DNA of 64,000 nucleotides, taken from positions 2,232,001 to 2,296,000 of the forward strand of contig NC_088938.1 in the NCBI RefSeq assembly GCF_033473495.1, read 5' to 3'. Shown here piece by piece: positions 20,555 to 31,690 of this stretch. The notes below the pieces were generated by a model that was not told the origin of the DNA, did no database searches, and saw nothing but the letters and a program-made list of their open reading frames with translations. The number at the start of each line of letters is the position of its first letter. Within the stretch, counting starts at the first letter, position 1. A program made the position numbers and the translations under genes. The stretch comes from Cercospora beticola. Taxonomy: Eukaryota > Ascomycota > Dothideomycetes > Mycosphaerellales > Mycosphaerellaceae.

Positions 20555-22843
20555 TTATGATGCGAATGTCCTGTTCTCTACCGCCACGTCCACCGCTCTT
20601 TTGCCGTTGAGAACATTCGTCGTTGCAATAACAATCTTCCTGCCGCTGCTTTTCTCGAGTTGCTCATTTATATACCGGAGAGCAGCGATTTCGGCATATG
20701 TTACACCGCCGAGGAAGAAGACGACAGTAACTTTGGGTCCTTCTTTACTGCCTCGAAGGGTCTTCCTTGCATGAGAAGCATCTGCATCACCTCCCTTTTG
20801 CGTTACGTCCACTGTTGCGCCTCTAATACGCGAGATCACGTCCTCGAAGCCTTTGAATCCGCTCCCAGCAGGAGCTGCCGTGCCAGTCTTGGACGAATTG
20901 GTGAGGAGCTGGTGAAGATATGACTTCTGCAGGATGCATTGGACTAGTCGCACGCTGAGGGGAGCGTAACCGGAGAACACGTAGGCAATGTCTTCGGGAT
21001 CAGCTTCCTTCACATCGTCAGTCCACAATTGCAGCGACTTCCGCACCGCATTCCAATCAGTCGCGGTCTGACCGGCCGAGCCGGCTATGGGGTTCAGATA
21101 GCCTCGATGACTTTCCCGTGGCACGAAGAGGCCCATCTTCTCCAGATCTGCGAGTGTGAGCAGATGTTGGTAACCATACGCTTGCAATATCTGTCGCTTG
21201 AAATGGTCCAGATCTCGCTGGCGTAGTCCATTCATCACACAGCTTTCGAGGCACAGTAGGCGCAAGACTGTACTGAGAGGCGCATCTCGCGCGATCAATT
21301 CCTCGATATTCTCGTGCAAGGTTGTTGCATCGGTCCCGGCAAGGAAATTCTGTTGCACTTCGAGCATACGGCCAAAGGATTCGCTACGTGTGATCTTCAT
21401 AATCTCTTCCGCGAGGCTTGTATGCATCTTCAAGCTCGTTGATTCAGCTTGATACGAAGGTAGTTTCGCTACTACATTCTTGAGATCGGCCACTGTTTGA
21501 TCTTTATTGTGCATGGATTCGCTATCCGAGGCCAATCGACGTGCAATGCGGTTCAGTGCCGGGCCCACTGTCGCGAAATTGGCATCTCGAAGGTCAGGAT
21601 ATAGTTTGTCGTTGGAGTCTAGCACAACTTTGCGCTTTGTCGCAGCAGTCGGAGCTGGTGTAGACCCGTTTTGCTGCTGCGATGCGGCAGGAGGTGCGCC
21701 ACCCAAAATGGAGGAGTCCACTTCCGTAGTGTTGTTGGCAATTCCAAAAACCTCATCAAGCAGACCCTCGTATGTGAGTTGCGTTGACAAGACTGTCAGA
21801 AGGTCGATTTCGCGATCAATTATGATCAGATTCTCGATCAACGAACTCGGTGTGAGGCCAAAGGAAGTCAAATAAGTATTAGTTGGATCTGCTGAAGCAT
21901 TCACATCGTCCTCCTGCCGCATCCTCAAGAGCAGGTCTGCAAGTTGTTTGGCGTTGTCACCTTTGCCTAAGATGCGCGGTATCAGACCATACTGCTTCTG
22001 CAGCAGCATCAACGCCTTTGCGGATGCAAATATGCTGGTCAGATCCTTTCTCAGGGTGAGACTGCTGAATGCATCGTCAAGCTCCAAAGATAGGACGTCT
22101 GGCTCGAGGGCAACAAAGTTCAGATGCAGCTCTGTGATGGTGGCCTCTCCTAGCACGCCATGCTCCTCGAGGATCATATTACTGACCAAGGTCCTGCGTG
22201 GCACCCATATGATTGTGAAATCATGCTCGATCTTGCTCTCAGTCCTGATCAACTTGATCTGCTCTGTTGCTGTCAGCTAGATCTTCTGACGTACAATCAG
22301 AAGCGATCAATATGTAAGCAGGTGATCCAGATGCTGCACGAGAGGGAAAGCCTCGTGCAGCTTTGTAGAAGATCCAGAAGCTGACTCAATTTTGGCATCA
22401 AGACTGAATACGCAGGGTAGGAGAAATACAACTGCGCACTCTACTTTTAGAGCCGTGACAGATTGCACTTTCACGTACAATCGATGTTAGAAATGCGACA
22501 TACCGGCTACCATGCGGATCTTTTTCGCATTCTCCCCTCGCACCATGAAGACGATATTTCTTTGGCTGGAATCGACATTGTGGTTCTCCAGGAAGAAGGG
22601 CTTGTCCACGCCATATTCTTGAAGGGTACTGAACTTGACAATCAGTCCGATAGTGCCGGCCAGCGACTTCTCTATCACCAGGTTCTTCTTCCCTCGAACC
22701 TAGGCAGATGTCAGCAGACAGCTTCAGCGACTTGAGCGGACTTGCGCATAACCCACGCTCTCGAGTAGCAACAAGAGCTCCCTTCGAGCTTTGTCGGTGA
22801 TTTCTTGGGTATTTATGGCCTTTGCGGCCGAGTGGGCAGCCAT
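20555..22843 (-). CDS. VPS33: Vps33, Sec1/Munc18 subunit of HOPS/CORVET
   Basis: Exons 22843-22757, 22699-22504 and 22269-20555 give 665 residues in consistent phase. The start MAAHSAAKAINTQEITDKAR leads to RRELLLLLES, then RGKKNLVIEKSLAGTIGLIV, FSTLQEYGVDK, IVFMVRGENAKKIRMVA, HDFTIIWVPRRTLVSNMILE, LIPRILGKGDNAKQLADLL, NLIIIDREIDLLTVLSTQLT with TYEGLLDEVFGI, and the C-terminal VTVVFFLGGVTYAEIAALRY. These are the landmarks of the Sec1/Munc18 fold in its Vps33 branch; the length is normal. Vps33 holds SNAREs in the tethering complexes that drive fusion at the endosome and vacuole. The gene is divergent from HTS1 with 150 bp between start codons. Intron 2 (about 234 bp) is long for this window. 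Confidence 0.94.
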
Positions 22844-22993
22844 GGCTACATGATTGGAGGTGTGGGAGTGGGAGCGAAAGTCGTGTCAAGAATGACGCCG
22901 AAGCTTGATGCGTCGCGTGCGGCGGGGATGTTTCCGCTCAATGCTCTCAAAAGTTGCCCGCTGTGACTCCTCATATTTCAAGCGACTGACTAT
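22844..22993. promoter_or_regulatory. Shared divergent promoter of VPS33 and HTS1
   Basis: Only 150 bp separate the two start codons, so both promoters and both 5' leaders must lie in or overlap this interval. No TATA box is obvious. Co-regulation is inference. Confidence 0.7.
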
Positions 22994-24709
22994 ATGAAAT
23001 CTTTGCTGCGCGTCTCTCGTGCTGCCCGCATCTCCTTCTCACCGCCGCTACTTCGCCTCGCACGTGTACAATACCCACTGATCGCGCCGAACACTCAGCC
23101 CCAACACCGCCGATACCACGCCGAGGAGGGCATCATGGGGAAAGAGAAGTTCCAGCTCAAGGTGCCCAAGGGCACGAAAGATTGGGATGGCAAGGACATG
23201 GTCATCCGTGAGAAGATCTTCAGCACCATCACTGAAGTCTTCAAGCGCCACGGCGCTGTCACCATCGACACGCCCGTGTTTGAACTCAAGGAAATCCTGT
23301 CGGGCAAATATGGCGAAGACAGCAAACTCATCTACGACCTGGCAGACCAAGGCGGCGAGCTCTGCTCACTGCGATACGACCTGACAGTTCCCTTCGCACG
23401 ATGGCTGGCCATGAACTCGAGCATTTCCAGCATCAAGAGATATCACATCGCCAAGGTCTACCGCCGAGATCAGCCTGCCATGACCAAGGGCCGCATGCGA
23501 GAGTTCTACCAATGCGATTTCGACATTGCTGGCGAGTATGATTCAATGATTCCCGACTCCGAGATCTTGCGCATCATCGTAGAAATTTTCGAGGCATTGG
23601 GATGGAAGGGACGATACACGATCAAGTTGAACCACCGCAAGATCCTCGACGGTATCTTTCAAGTGTGCAAAGTGCCAGATGAGAAGATCCGAACGATATC
23701 TTCAGCAGTGGATAAGCTGGACAAGTCGCCGTGGGAAGAGGTGCGGAGGGAAATGACTGAAGAGAAGGGCCTGGATCCTGCCATTGCAGATCGCATTGGC
23801 GAGTACGTGGTAGGGAGAAAGGGAACTGAGGAGCTTTTGGCAGAGCTACAGAAGGACGAACACCTGGCCGCAAACGAGTCAGCAAAGGCTGGTCTTCAGG
23901 ATATCCAGACGCTGTTTGAGTACCTCAAGGTCTTCGGAACTCTTGACCGGATATCGTTAGACATGTCGCTGGCACGAGGGCTCGACTACTACACTGGCCT
24001 CATCTACGAGGTCGTTACCGAAGGGTCAGCGCCACAGACGAGCGAAGGGCAAGCACTACAACAGGAGGCCAAGAAGTCATCGAAGCCGAAGAAGGTGGCA
24101 GACGGAGACGAGGATAGATCAAATGATCCTACGGTTGGCGTGGGATCGGTTGCCGCAGGTGGTCGTTATGACAACCTAGTCGGCATGTTCAGCGGCAAGA
24201 AGACGATACCATGTGTGGGAATCTCATTCGGCGTGGAACGGATCTTCAGCATCACCAAGCAGAGACTTGCGGCGGACAGCTCCGCGGCGCCAATTCGAAC
24301 AAACGAGGTCGATGTCTTCGTCATGGCATTCGGAGGGAAGGGCTTCGAGGGTCTCCTCAAAGAACGCATGGAAGTCGCCACACGGTTATGGGATGCTGGC
24401 ATCAAGGCCGAGTTCTTGTGGAAGACGAAGCCAAGGCTTCCAGCCCAGTTCAAGGCCGCGGAAACCAATGGAGTGCCGTTCGCCGTTATTCTCGGAGACG
24501 ATGAGTTGGCTGCAGGCAAATGCAAGATTAAGGAAATGGGCCTTCCGGAAGGCCACCCCGAGAAAGAGGGCGTGTCCATTGACATGGCGAATCTGATCGA
24601 GGAGGTGAAAGTTCGTATATCCAGACAGGCGACTACAGCCACGCTCTCGAATGGTGTGAGCAGCATCAGCTTGGATGTCGAGGCCAAGGAAGCGCCCAAG
24701 ACAGACTAG
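22994..24709 (+). CDS. HTS1: Histidyl-tRNA synthetase, cytosolic and mitochondrial forms
   Basis: A single exon encodes 571 residues. Class II synthetase landmarks are present: [44 protein letters not shown], motif 2 ([20 protein letters not shown]), the histidine-binding [19 protein letters not shown], motif 3 ([12 protein letters not shown]) and a C-terminal anticodon-binding domain with [14 protein letters not shown]. Residues 1-47 are rich in Arg/Ser/Leu with few acids ([15 protein letters not shown]), as in a mitochondrial presequence. A second ATG at 23135 ([13 protein letters not shown]) opens the cytosolic-type protein. This matches yeast HTS1, where two starts on one gene supply both compartments. 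A charged insert near 24.06-24.12 kb ([17 protein letters not shown]) is unusual but frame-preserving. Confidence 0.95.
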   Translation: MKSLLRVSRAARISFSPPLLRLARVQYPLIAPNTQPQHRRYHAEEGIMGKEKFQLKVPKGTKDWDGKDMVIREKIFSTITEVFKRHGAVTIDTPVFELKEILSGKYGEDSKLIYDLADQGGELCSLRYDLTVPFARWLAMNSSISSIKRYHIAKVYRRDQPAMTKGRMREFYQCDFDIAGEYDSMIPDSEILRIIVEIFEALGWKGRYTIKLNHRKILDGIFQVCKVPDEKIRTISSAVDKLDKSPWEEVRREMTEEKGLDPAIADRIGEYVVGRKGTEELLAELQKDEHLAANESAKAGLQDIQTLFEYLKVFGTLDRISLDMSLARGLDYYTGLIYEVVTEGSAPQTSEGQALQQEAKKSSKPKKVADGDEDRSNDPTVGVGSVAAGGRYDNLVGMFSGKKTIPCVGISFGVERIFSITKQRLAADSSAAPIRTNEVDVFVMAFGGKGFEGLLKERMEVATRLWDAGIKAEFLWKTKPRLPAQFKAAETNGVPFAVILGDDELAAGKCKIKEMGLPEGHPEKEGVSIDMANLIEEVKVRISRQATTATLSNGVSSISLDVEAKEAPKTD

Positions 24710-25649
24710 ACGACATGATTGAGACAGTGTTCCCCTTCTTCGGATTGTCTGCTTAGACTTTCTGTCCGAGTTGTCGCACCTCGGTCGCCAGACAAGATTG
24801 CACAGCTTTCACGATACCCATTGCAGACGTAGAGCGTAAATGAAAATACGATACATCTGCTAAGCACGACTGAGAAATCACGAGATCTTTCAGATGAATG
24901 TCCCGTACACCAGTATCATAGTGTACAATGAATGGTCATGTCAGCTAATCGTCCGCAGGCGCCGCAAGTGATCTCCCTCTCCACAAGACAAGTTTCGCTC
25001 CTAGCAAGTTTCTGTCTAGGCTGGCTGTCTCTTACGCCTTTGCTCATTCTGCCATCTGCTCACCCGTGCGAGGGAAAGGGAGAGGAAATCGGCAAGAGCC
25101 TTCCGAATCAGTGGCGAGCCTGCATAGCACCAGCAGAAAGACCAACCTTCACGTCAAGCAGTGACCAAAACGTGAAGTGACGCCTTCTTGACATCGACCA
25201 GCCATGAGCTGTGCTCTGAAACGGAAACGTCTCTGTCACAGGGTGTTTGTGGTGTCTCGCCGCCACAGAAGGAAGCCGTCATTGCAGAGTATCACACTGC
25301 TACCGCGGCAGCATATATTACTGAGGGCATGGCGACCCTCACCTGCTGAGTGCACCTGCTCACTCATCAACACAGGCAGTCGCTTCCATCGTCGCCCACA
25401 TCCCTCGTGCTCCCGCCCAAACCGCTCGCTGCCACGACTCCCAGAACACAGAACACACTCCAGAGCAGGCTATCATTCCATCGAGACCGCCATTTTGTAT
25501 CAACAGCCTACAGTCCAGCGAAACCAGCCAGCCAACAGCCGCTCTCAATACAAAGTTCAGCAACTTCCACATCACCAAGACTCCTGCTGCTCAGATTCCA
25601 CATCACTTGCGCCCATCAAACCCCGCGAAGACAACCGAGAACACCCACC
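24710..25649. other. Intergenic
   Basis: HTS1 3' flank followed by the 5' flank of the small membrane-protein gene. A 181-codon plus ORF (25204-25749) overlaps that gene in another frame and is Pro/Ser/His-rich, probably untranslated leader. Confidence 0.5.
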
Positions 25650-25922
25650 ATGGATAGTAGCACACCACCCAGCCGCGACACTGCCTCCGCCCCGCCCGAC
25701 GATGACAATACCGGCCTCATCATCGCAGCCTCCATCGGCGGATTCGTAACCCTCGTCATGGTCACTGTCGTTATTATTGGTTATTGCGGTCGCAGAAAGC
25801 GACGCGCAATTGAAAGGGGGGAAGACTTTGACGAGGGAACAGGACGCTGGCGGCTGGTGAACTGGGGATATGGGAGTCCAGTGGCATCCGGCGGGGGAGG
25901 GGGATGCGGGGGAGGGCCTTAG
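25650..25922 (+). CDS. Small single-pass membrane protein, 90 aa
   Basis: The ATG at 25650 has a good context (ACCATGG). The protein is a 20-residue polar N-terminus (MDSSTPPSRDTASAPPDDDN), one membrane segment at about residues 22-46 (GLIIAASIGGFVTLVMVTVV then IIGY), a basic stop-transfer stretch CGRRKRRAIERG, and a Gly-rich tail. The positive-inside rule predicts N-terminus outside and C-terminus in the cytosol. The arrangement is like small fungal plasma-membrane proteins of unknown role. Only this reading explains the 25-residue hydrophobic block; a spliced C-terminus is possible because the Gly-rich end is low complexity. Confidence 0.5.
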   Translation: MDSSTPPSRDTASAPPDDDNTGLIIAASIGGFVTLVMVTVVIIGYCGRRKRRAIERGEDFDEGTGRWRLVNWGYGSPVASGGGGGCGGGP

Positions 25923-26372
25923 TGGTTGGTTGGTGGCGAAGAAAGAGCGGAGAACGCGAGAGGGGAGGGGATGGTGTGGTTGGGGCCTGGGCAGTAGAAG
26001 TCAAGAAGACGGATACCTGGGGACGAGAGACGCAGATGCGTTGCTGGCTTTCTTGCTTCTAGAGCTTGCTCCATCAGGGTCGGCTCGGTAGCTGTATTTC
26101 TCTTGCCATGGATCTACGACACATTGGATCATCGTGGTGGTCTTTCGAATTCTTCATAGAGTCATGTGTGATGATCGTTTCGTCTTAGGTGCCGAACTTT
26201 GTTTAGTGATACAACCCTTTGAAACCCCATCCAATGCTGTGCGCTCCCCTATCCATTCGTCATTCTGTCCATACACACCTCCAGACCTCACTCACTGTCC
26301 TGGTCCTCACTTCAGGCCTCCTCGACTGAGACTCCAGTTCGAAATCCTCAGCTGCTTTGTCGGGCGGGCCTC
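25923..26372. other. Intergenic between convergent genes
   Basis: The 3' flanks of the small membrane-protein gene and AMS1. It holds no convincing ORF. Confidence 0.5.
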
Positions 26373-29300
26373 CTAAGCCCACCCGACAAGCAGCTTGTAG
26401 GTCGCAACCTCAAAAGCTCTCAACTCAATACCAATACCATTCTTCCCCACCTTGACTTCTTCATCTTCATCTTCCAGGATATTCGACTTCCACGCCTTGT
26501 GCACCTTGATCGGTCCCAACGCAATCGTGCCTCGAGAAGTACCACCAAGTGAATCATAAATTCGCAACACAACATGTCTGCCGTCTTTCACTCGGAGGTC
26601 GTCGACACTGACATCGGCATCGTCCTCGCCACGCTTCACGGTGTCAACAACGAGGCTAGGCGAAGAATCAGCTGTCAACTTAAAAGCGGAGAAGAGTTCC
26701 TTCACGCTTTGAACTTCTGGATGACGATGAGCAATCATCGGGTTGTTGAACTCCGCCGCGGCGCGGACTGTGCGGTGATCGAGAGGGCCAGCGTGCGGTA
26801 AAATCGCCCAGCGAATCTTGTGGTGTCCCATGTCAGCGTGGGCATCCGGTGCCTTGGGTGCACGGAGCAGAGACAGACGCATCAGTTTGCCGGTCGTGGC
26901 GAAGCCGTACTTGCTGTCGTTGAGGATAGAAACACCATAGCCGTACTCGCTCAAGTCAGCCCATTTGTGGCAGCAGACTTCGAACTTGGCCATGTCCCAA
27001 GACGTATTGTAGTGAGTAGGTCGTCGATTAATGCCGAATTGGGTTTCGTACGAAGCTTCAGTATTGGTGATGGTCGTTGGGAACTCAACCTTCAGGAACT
27101 TCATCGTTTCGTGCCACTCGACCTCTGCCTCAACTTCCACATACGAGGTTTCAGCTTCGTCCGATGCCGCATTCAGCGCGATAGTAGTCTTGATCCATGA
27201 TTTGTCAGAGATCTGCGTCTTCGTGGTCACCGCCACGCGCTGAGTCGAGTTCTCCGTAATCTCAGTCTTGCCCGTCGCCTTCAATTCCTGCCGCGACTCG
27301 AGGTGGAAGACTTCCACATCCCATGCTTGCCAGTACAGTGGCTTGTCGTCAAAGAGCACGAGCTGGTTGGCCTTCCCTCCTTTAGGCAGGACTTCTCGAT
27401 CGGCAGCCTTGTCGTAAAGCGAGGTGATGACTCCACCAGCGACCGTCAATGCCAGTTTCGAATTTTGAAGCGAAAATGCGCCATCGTCAAGCTCTTTCAC
27501 GGAAGCTTCTTCGGTAGCGCGTTTGACGAGAGTCTGTGTCCCAGCAGGCTGTCCAACGACCTCTGGGTAGCGGAGTCCAACAAGCTCCTGATCAGTACGT
27601 GGCCAACCCAGGGTGTTTATTGCTACGGGCTGAGCAGTTTTGTCATCGACAAAACCCAGCGACTTCAAGGCCTCGTGCAAGACCTTCTGGCCAGTCTTGA
27701 ACACCTTCGCATACTCTTTGTCAGAGTCGTCATAGCACATCTCGATCGAAGATCCAGGCAAGCAGTCGTGGAACTGACAGAGCAATACACTCTCCCACAT
27801 CGAGTCAATTTCCTTCTTTGGGTATTTGTAGTCCTTGTCATGCAAGGTGGCCATTGTCGCGAGATACTCAATGTTGTGTAGCAGTACCTCCGACTTGCGG
27901 TTGCCTTTCTTGTTGTTCGCTTGCGTAGTATATGTACCTCTGTGAAGCTCAAAGTAGAGCTCACCGTACCAGGTGACAAACTCCGTCTTGCCGGTTGCTG
28001 CGTTCTTCTCCAGGCGATCGAAAAAGTCCTCGACGCTTCGGCCCATATGCACACGAGGCAGGAGTCCGACATTGTCTGCAATACCGCGACATCTGCGGAG
28101 CTTCTCAATGTGGCCCCATGTTGGGCCTCCACCTCCGTCACCTTTACCGAACACAAGCAGAGATGTAGGATCTTGATCCATGCTCTTGTGCTGTGTGACT
28201 GACCGCTTTACGTCGCCAAAGTGTGCTTCCGCAGTGTACGTCTCCGAAGGTGCCATGTGGCATATGACCTGACTGCCATCGAGACTGACCCAATTGAAAG
28301 TGGTGTGGGGGAAGTTGTTGATGTTGTTCCAGCTCAGCTTTTGAGTGAAGAAGCGATTCATGCCAGCGAGCCTGCAGAGCTGAGGGATCTGCGACGAGTA
28401 TCCGAACGTGTCTGGAAGCCAGAACGTCCTGCATCGCTGGCCAAATCTCGACTCAAAGTATCGCTGCCCATACAAGAACTGCCTAACCAGTGATTCTCCA
28501 GAAGGCATATTGGTATCGTGCTCCACCCAACTGCCACCAATGGGCTGAAAGTTGCCCTTCTTCACATGATTCTTGACGCGGTCGAAGGCATAAGGGTACA
28601 ACTCTTCCAGCCACTTGTACTGCTGTGCCTGACTAGCACAGAATCGATGCTCCGGGTAACGATCCAGCAGGTCACACTGGTTACTCCAACTCCTCACGAC
28701 TTTCCTCTTTGTCTCCGCCCAAGGCCACAGCCAGCAGGTATCAATATGGCAGTGTCCAATTCCGGAGACCAACACCTCTCTCAACGGATCCTTCTCCGTC
28801 AACTCATACACCTCCGGTCCATCCACCTTGTCGCCCACATATTTCTTCGCAATCTTCCTGCATTCTTTAATCGCCTCTTTTGACCCATTGCCAGCAATGA
28901 ACGCGTCAATCACCTCATTCGCAATCGTCAACGCGCGATGTTCCTCCCACGAATCTTGCGGGAACTCTCTAGCCGCATCGCCCAAGATCCAGAAATCATA
29001 GAACAATGCTCTCGCATCCAAATTCACGCTCACCAGGTCCGCCAACTGTAATCGGAAATATCGGTTCGGATCTGGAGGCTGGATGGTATCACCGCCAGTG
29101 GGATTGCCAAACATCCCATTACACGCCATTTCAATATAGATCGTCTCTTCCTTTCCTGTGCGATAGCTATCTGGAACAATCCACTCGATCCTCTCGCCAT
29201 TGCCGGTCAACCCTTGCAATGGCTTGCCATCATGTGTCCAAACCAACCCCTCACTGGAGGAATCCCAGTGTAACTCGACTCGTTCTTCATCTTTCCATTC

Positions 29301-29651
29301 TGTAGGAACAGTAAACTCGACTCTGAACCAATGCGTGCTCCAACTGGGGCCAAAGCTCTCGCCTTTGCGTGTCTTTTTGTAAGTGTTCTCCGAATCGGTA
29401 GCTTCGGCGAAGGTGGGGCGTGTGAGGTCGGGTGCGGACCAGACGGATAGGTGGACGTGATCCTCGCCGAGTCGGCCATTGTAGATTTTGCCTAGGAGAC
29501 CTTGTTCTTTGTATTGGCCACCTGAGGTGAATTGGTTCAAGCGATCGCGATAGATGTCGTGGATCAGCTTGCCTTTGGGACGAGCGGCAAGCTGTGGGTA
29601 TTGAGCTGTCGATGAGGTCATTGTGTTGGTGTTGTGTGTTTCTCCGCCCAT
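26373..29651 (-). CDS. AMS1: Vacuolar/cytosolic alpha-mannosidase, GH38 (Ams1)
   Basis: An intron-free 1092-residue ORF; a second in-frame ATG at 29621 (MTSSTAQYPQLAARPKGK) is an alternative start. The N-terminal beta domain contains WFRVEFTVPTEWKD and FFYDFW-like ARALFYDFWILGDA. The GH38 catalytic domain shows GIGHCHIDTCWLWPWAETKR (zinc-binding His and Asp), GGSWVEHDTNMPSGESLVRQ, the nucleophile region FWLPDTFGYSSQIPQLCRLA, and KLSWNNINNFPHTTFNW. The mid domain follows (SVLLCQFHDCLPGSSIEM), then the C-terminal beta domains (YGVSILNDSKYGFATTG). The enzyme trims alpha-linked mannose from free oligosaccharides. In yeast it has no signal peptide and reaches the vacuole by selective autophagy; the same lack of a signal is seen here. 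Size equals the yeast enzyme. Confidence 0.96.
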   Translation of the reverse strand: MGGETHNTNTMTSSTAQYPQLAARPKGKLIHDIYRDRLNQFTSGGQYKEQGLLGKIYNGRLGEDHVHLSVWSAPDLTRPTFAEATDSENTYKKTRKGESFGPSWSTHWFRVEFTVPTEWKDEERVELHWDSSSEGLVWTHDGKPLQGLTGNGERIEWIVPDSYRTGKEETIYIEMACNGMFGNPTGGDTIQPPDPNRYFRLQLADLVSVNLDARALFYDFWILGDAAREFPQDSWEEHRALTIANEVIDAFIAGNGSKEAIKECRKIAKKYVGDKVDGPEVYELTEKDPLREVLVSGIGHCHIDTCWLWPWAETKRKVVRSWSNQCDLLDRYPEHRFCASQAQQYKWLEELYPYAFDRVKNHVKKGNFQPIGGSWVEHDTNMPSGESLVRQFLYGQRYFESRFGQRCRTFWLPDTFGYSSQIPQLCRLAGMNRFFTQKLSWNNINNFPHTTFNWVSLDGSQVICHMAPSETYTAEAHFGDVKRSVTQHKSMDQDPTSLLVFGKGDGGGGPTWGHIEKLRRCRGIADNVGLLPRVHMGRSVEDFFDRLEKNAATGKTEFVTWYGELYFELHRGTYTTQANNKKGNRKSEVLLHNIEYLATMATLHDKDYKYPKKEIDSMWESVLLCQFHDCLPGSSIEMCYDDSDKEYAKVFKTGQKVLHEALKSLGFVDDKTAQPVAINTLGWPRTDQELVGLRYPEVVGQPAGTQTLVKRATEEASVKELDDGAFSLQNSKLALTVAGGVITSLYDKAADREVLPKGGKANQLVLFDDKPLYWQAWDVEVFHLESRQELKATGKTEITENSTQRVAVTTKTQISDKSWIKTTIALNAASDEAETSYVEVEAEVEWHETMKFLKVEFPTTITNTEASYETQFGINRRPTHYNTSWDMAKFEVCCHKWADLSEYGYGVSILNDSKYGFATTGKLMRLSLLRAPKAPDAHADMGHHKIRWAILPHAGPLDHRTVRAAAEFNNPMIAHRHPEVQSVKELFSAFKLTADSSPSLVVDTVKRGEDDADVSVDDLRVKDGRHVVLRIYDSLGGTSRGTIALGPIKVHKAWKSNILEDEDEEVKVGKNGIGIELRAFEVATYKLLVGWA

Positions 29652-30091
29652 CGTGCAAGACGGATGAGATGTACAGAGATGGAGAGGAGCAAGAGTTGGT
29701 TGTGCAACGGAGCGAGGTCAGCAGGTCTTGAGGCGTAAGCTGTCGGGTGTATGCAAGCTGGGCACAGCTCTCCGCCTCCGCACTGGGGTGCATGCAAGGA
29801 ACGCCGCGTGGTTGCTCCGGTTTCATGTGATCGTCACCGCCAAGGTCAGCATTACCACGCCAGTGGGACATGGACGATACTGCAGCATGCACGTAATTAT
29901 CATTAGCATTAGCACAGAGCTACATATTCTGCAGTGTGTTCGTCTACTGTACTCAATGTACTCTGATGGGTATCGTCCAAAGCGCCAACCTGCTGCGCAC
30001 GATCAATGCGGTTTGACCAAACATTAGAGCGCTTCCTTCTATTTGTATCCTCCGTCTCAAGCTCAATGAGCGTGCGTCCTCACAAGCAGTC
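29652..30091. other. Intergenic
   Basis: The AMS1 5' flank and the 3' flank of the next minus gene. It holds no convincing ORF. Confidence 0.5.
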
Positions 30092-31690
30092 CTACAATTC
30101 AGCAAGCGCCTGTTCGCACAGTGTTTGATATCTGGATGGGTCGAAACGCTCTCTCTTCCAACGTCTTGCCCGGCCAGCTTCGATGTGCTCCTTCTTCTTC
30201 CTCGCCTTTTGGTCTTCCGGTGCAAATGACCAGAAGCTGCGACTCTTCCGCAGACTCTTCTGTCGAGACGGTCCATTGGAAGGAGTTGACGTCCTGTCAG
30301 AAGCTGAGTTGCCATCTCTGTCGCGCCTCGAAGGGGTCTCGAGCCTCTGAAGTGCTTGCGCACGATGAATCTGTTCCTGTGCGCGTTGCACTCCTTTCAT
30401 GTGTGTCTCGAGCTGTGTCCGCATGGCTGCAAGGTGATCTGTGATTCGATTCAACATTGCCACATCCAGACACTCTTTGGGTTGAAACGTTGGCTTGAAT
30501 GTCGCAGGTGCCATGGATACTGCCACTGCTGTTGCTGTGTGAGGTTCGCTGTACCGCGTATATTCGGGCTTCTTCGGTGTGCTTGGGGTAACAGCGGATG
30601 TCGTAGTCGTGTCAGACCCCCTTTCGAGACCATCTGTGGCTATTGGTGATATCGGTGATATTGGCGAAACTGATGATCCGAATGACAAAGTCGAATTTGG
30701 CGACACAGGAGACACAGGCGAGGCGTGGTCTGGGTCTTCGTAGCTAGTGCTGAAGTAGTTCAATTGCGGCGCACTGACAACACGAGCGCTGTTCTGAAAG
30801 TCAATGGAGAGACGCGACAGCTTTGGTCGAGGGGATGGGCTCGGACGTGCGGTCGAGAGTGGGTCCTGGTAGGGCTTGGGAAGGGAACCCATCCGCACAG
30901 GGCGCATGAGACCTCCCGTTGGTGTTGTCTGGCGATGGCCAGGAGAAGGTCCCGCGGGATATTGCTCGGAGATGACTTGTGGGCATGGAAGAGGTGCAGG
31001 CGACGAGGTCGAAGGCGCAGTGAGTGATCCTTCTCGCAGCAAGAATTTCTGCACCGGAGTGGCGTGATCATGATCGGGATAGTCACGTCGCAAGCGGTTT
31101 GGAGTCATGAGCTCCGCGAAACTGTGATGGCTCTCGAGATCGTCCATATCGTAGGCTGAAAGCACAGGCGAACCTTGGAATGAAGCCAACGAAGTGTGTT
31201 GGGTGTCTGCCACGCGCTGCTCGGGAGATGACAGCATCAAGGAGCTCGCACGAGAACAAGGCCTGTCGAAGAATCCGCTATCAGGCAAAGGTGGGGAGAA
31301 GGGTCGAGTGTTTTCGACCTGCCGCACGACGAAGGGGTCCTCGGACGGCTCTCGTACGTGGCGAACACACAGCGCTCGAGCATCTTTGGCAGTTGGAAGT
31401 GCGGTCAAGGCTTCAAGGTAGTGTCGTTCAGCATCGTCGAAGGCCGGCAATTTGGCGACTGAGTTGTGGTGCATCATTCGCGCAACCTCGTTGAAGCAGA
31501 GGCCCAGGTAGAAGTTGATGAAGGCGTCCTGCAGTGGATGTGTGTGGTCGTCGTCGTTGGCATGGGCCTTGAGGATCTCGCGGCAGAGCTGGATGCACTG
31601 GCGATATTTCTCTTGGATGAACAAGTTCTTGATGAGCTTCTGAGCGTTTCGCCAGTCGTCGGCGGAGGAGTCTGTCATTGTGCGCGCCAT
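30092..31690 (-). CDS. TPR-like N-terminal domain protein with long disordered region
   Basis: The start at 31690 (MARTMTDSSADDWRNAQKLI) is preferred; the ORF extends to 31948 but that extension is not protein-like. About 532 residues. Residues 12-115 form helices resembling TPR units: QKLIKNLFIQEKYRQCIQLC, DAFINFYLGLCFNEVARMMH, DDAERHYLEALTALPTAKDA. A long Ser/Pro-rich disordered part follows, with short repeats SPVSPVSP and SPISPISPIA near 30.65-30.72 kb and many potential phosphorylation sites. A conserved-looking segment DVAMLNRITDHLAAMRTQLE begins a coiled coil, and the basic C-terminus has KARKKKEHIEAGRARRWKRE. The domain layout suggests a regulatory or scaffolding protein of filamentous fungi; I do not know its function. 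Confidence 0.75.
   Translation of the reverse strand: MARTMTDSSADDWRNAQKLIKNLFIQEKYRQCIQLCREILKAHANDDDHTHPLQDAFINFYLGLCFNEVARMMHHNSVAKLPAFDDAERHYLEALTALPTAKDARALCVRHVREPSEDPFVVRQVENTRPFSPPLPDSGFFDRPCSRASSLMLSSPEQRVADTQHTSLASFQGSPVLSAYDMDDLESHHSFAELMTPNRLRRDYPDHDHATPVQKFLLREGSLTAPSTSSPAPLPCPQVISEQYPAGPSPGHRQTTPTGGLMRPVRMGSLPKPYQDPLSTARPSPSPRPKLSRLSIDFQNSARVVSAPQLNYFSTSYEDPDHASPVSPVSPNSTLSFGSSVSPISPISPIATDGLERGSDTTTTSAVTPSTPKKPEYTRYSEPHTATAVAVSMAPATFKPTFQPKECLDVAMLNRITDHLAAMRTQLETHMKGVQRAQEQIHRAQALQRLETPSRRDRDGNSASDRTSTPSNGPSRQKSLRKSRSFWSFAPEDQKARKKKEHIEAGRARRWKRERFDPSRYQTLCEQALAEL

Noticed and set aside
26574..27881. Several plus-strand ORFs up to 192 codons within AMS1
   Set aside because: Antisense shadows of the alpha-mannosidase.
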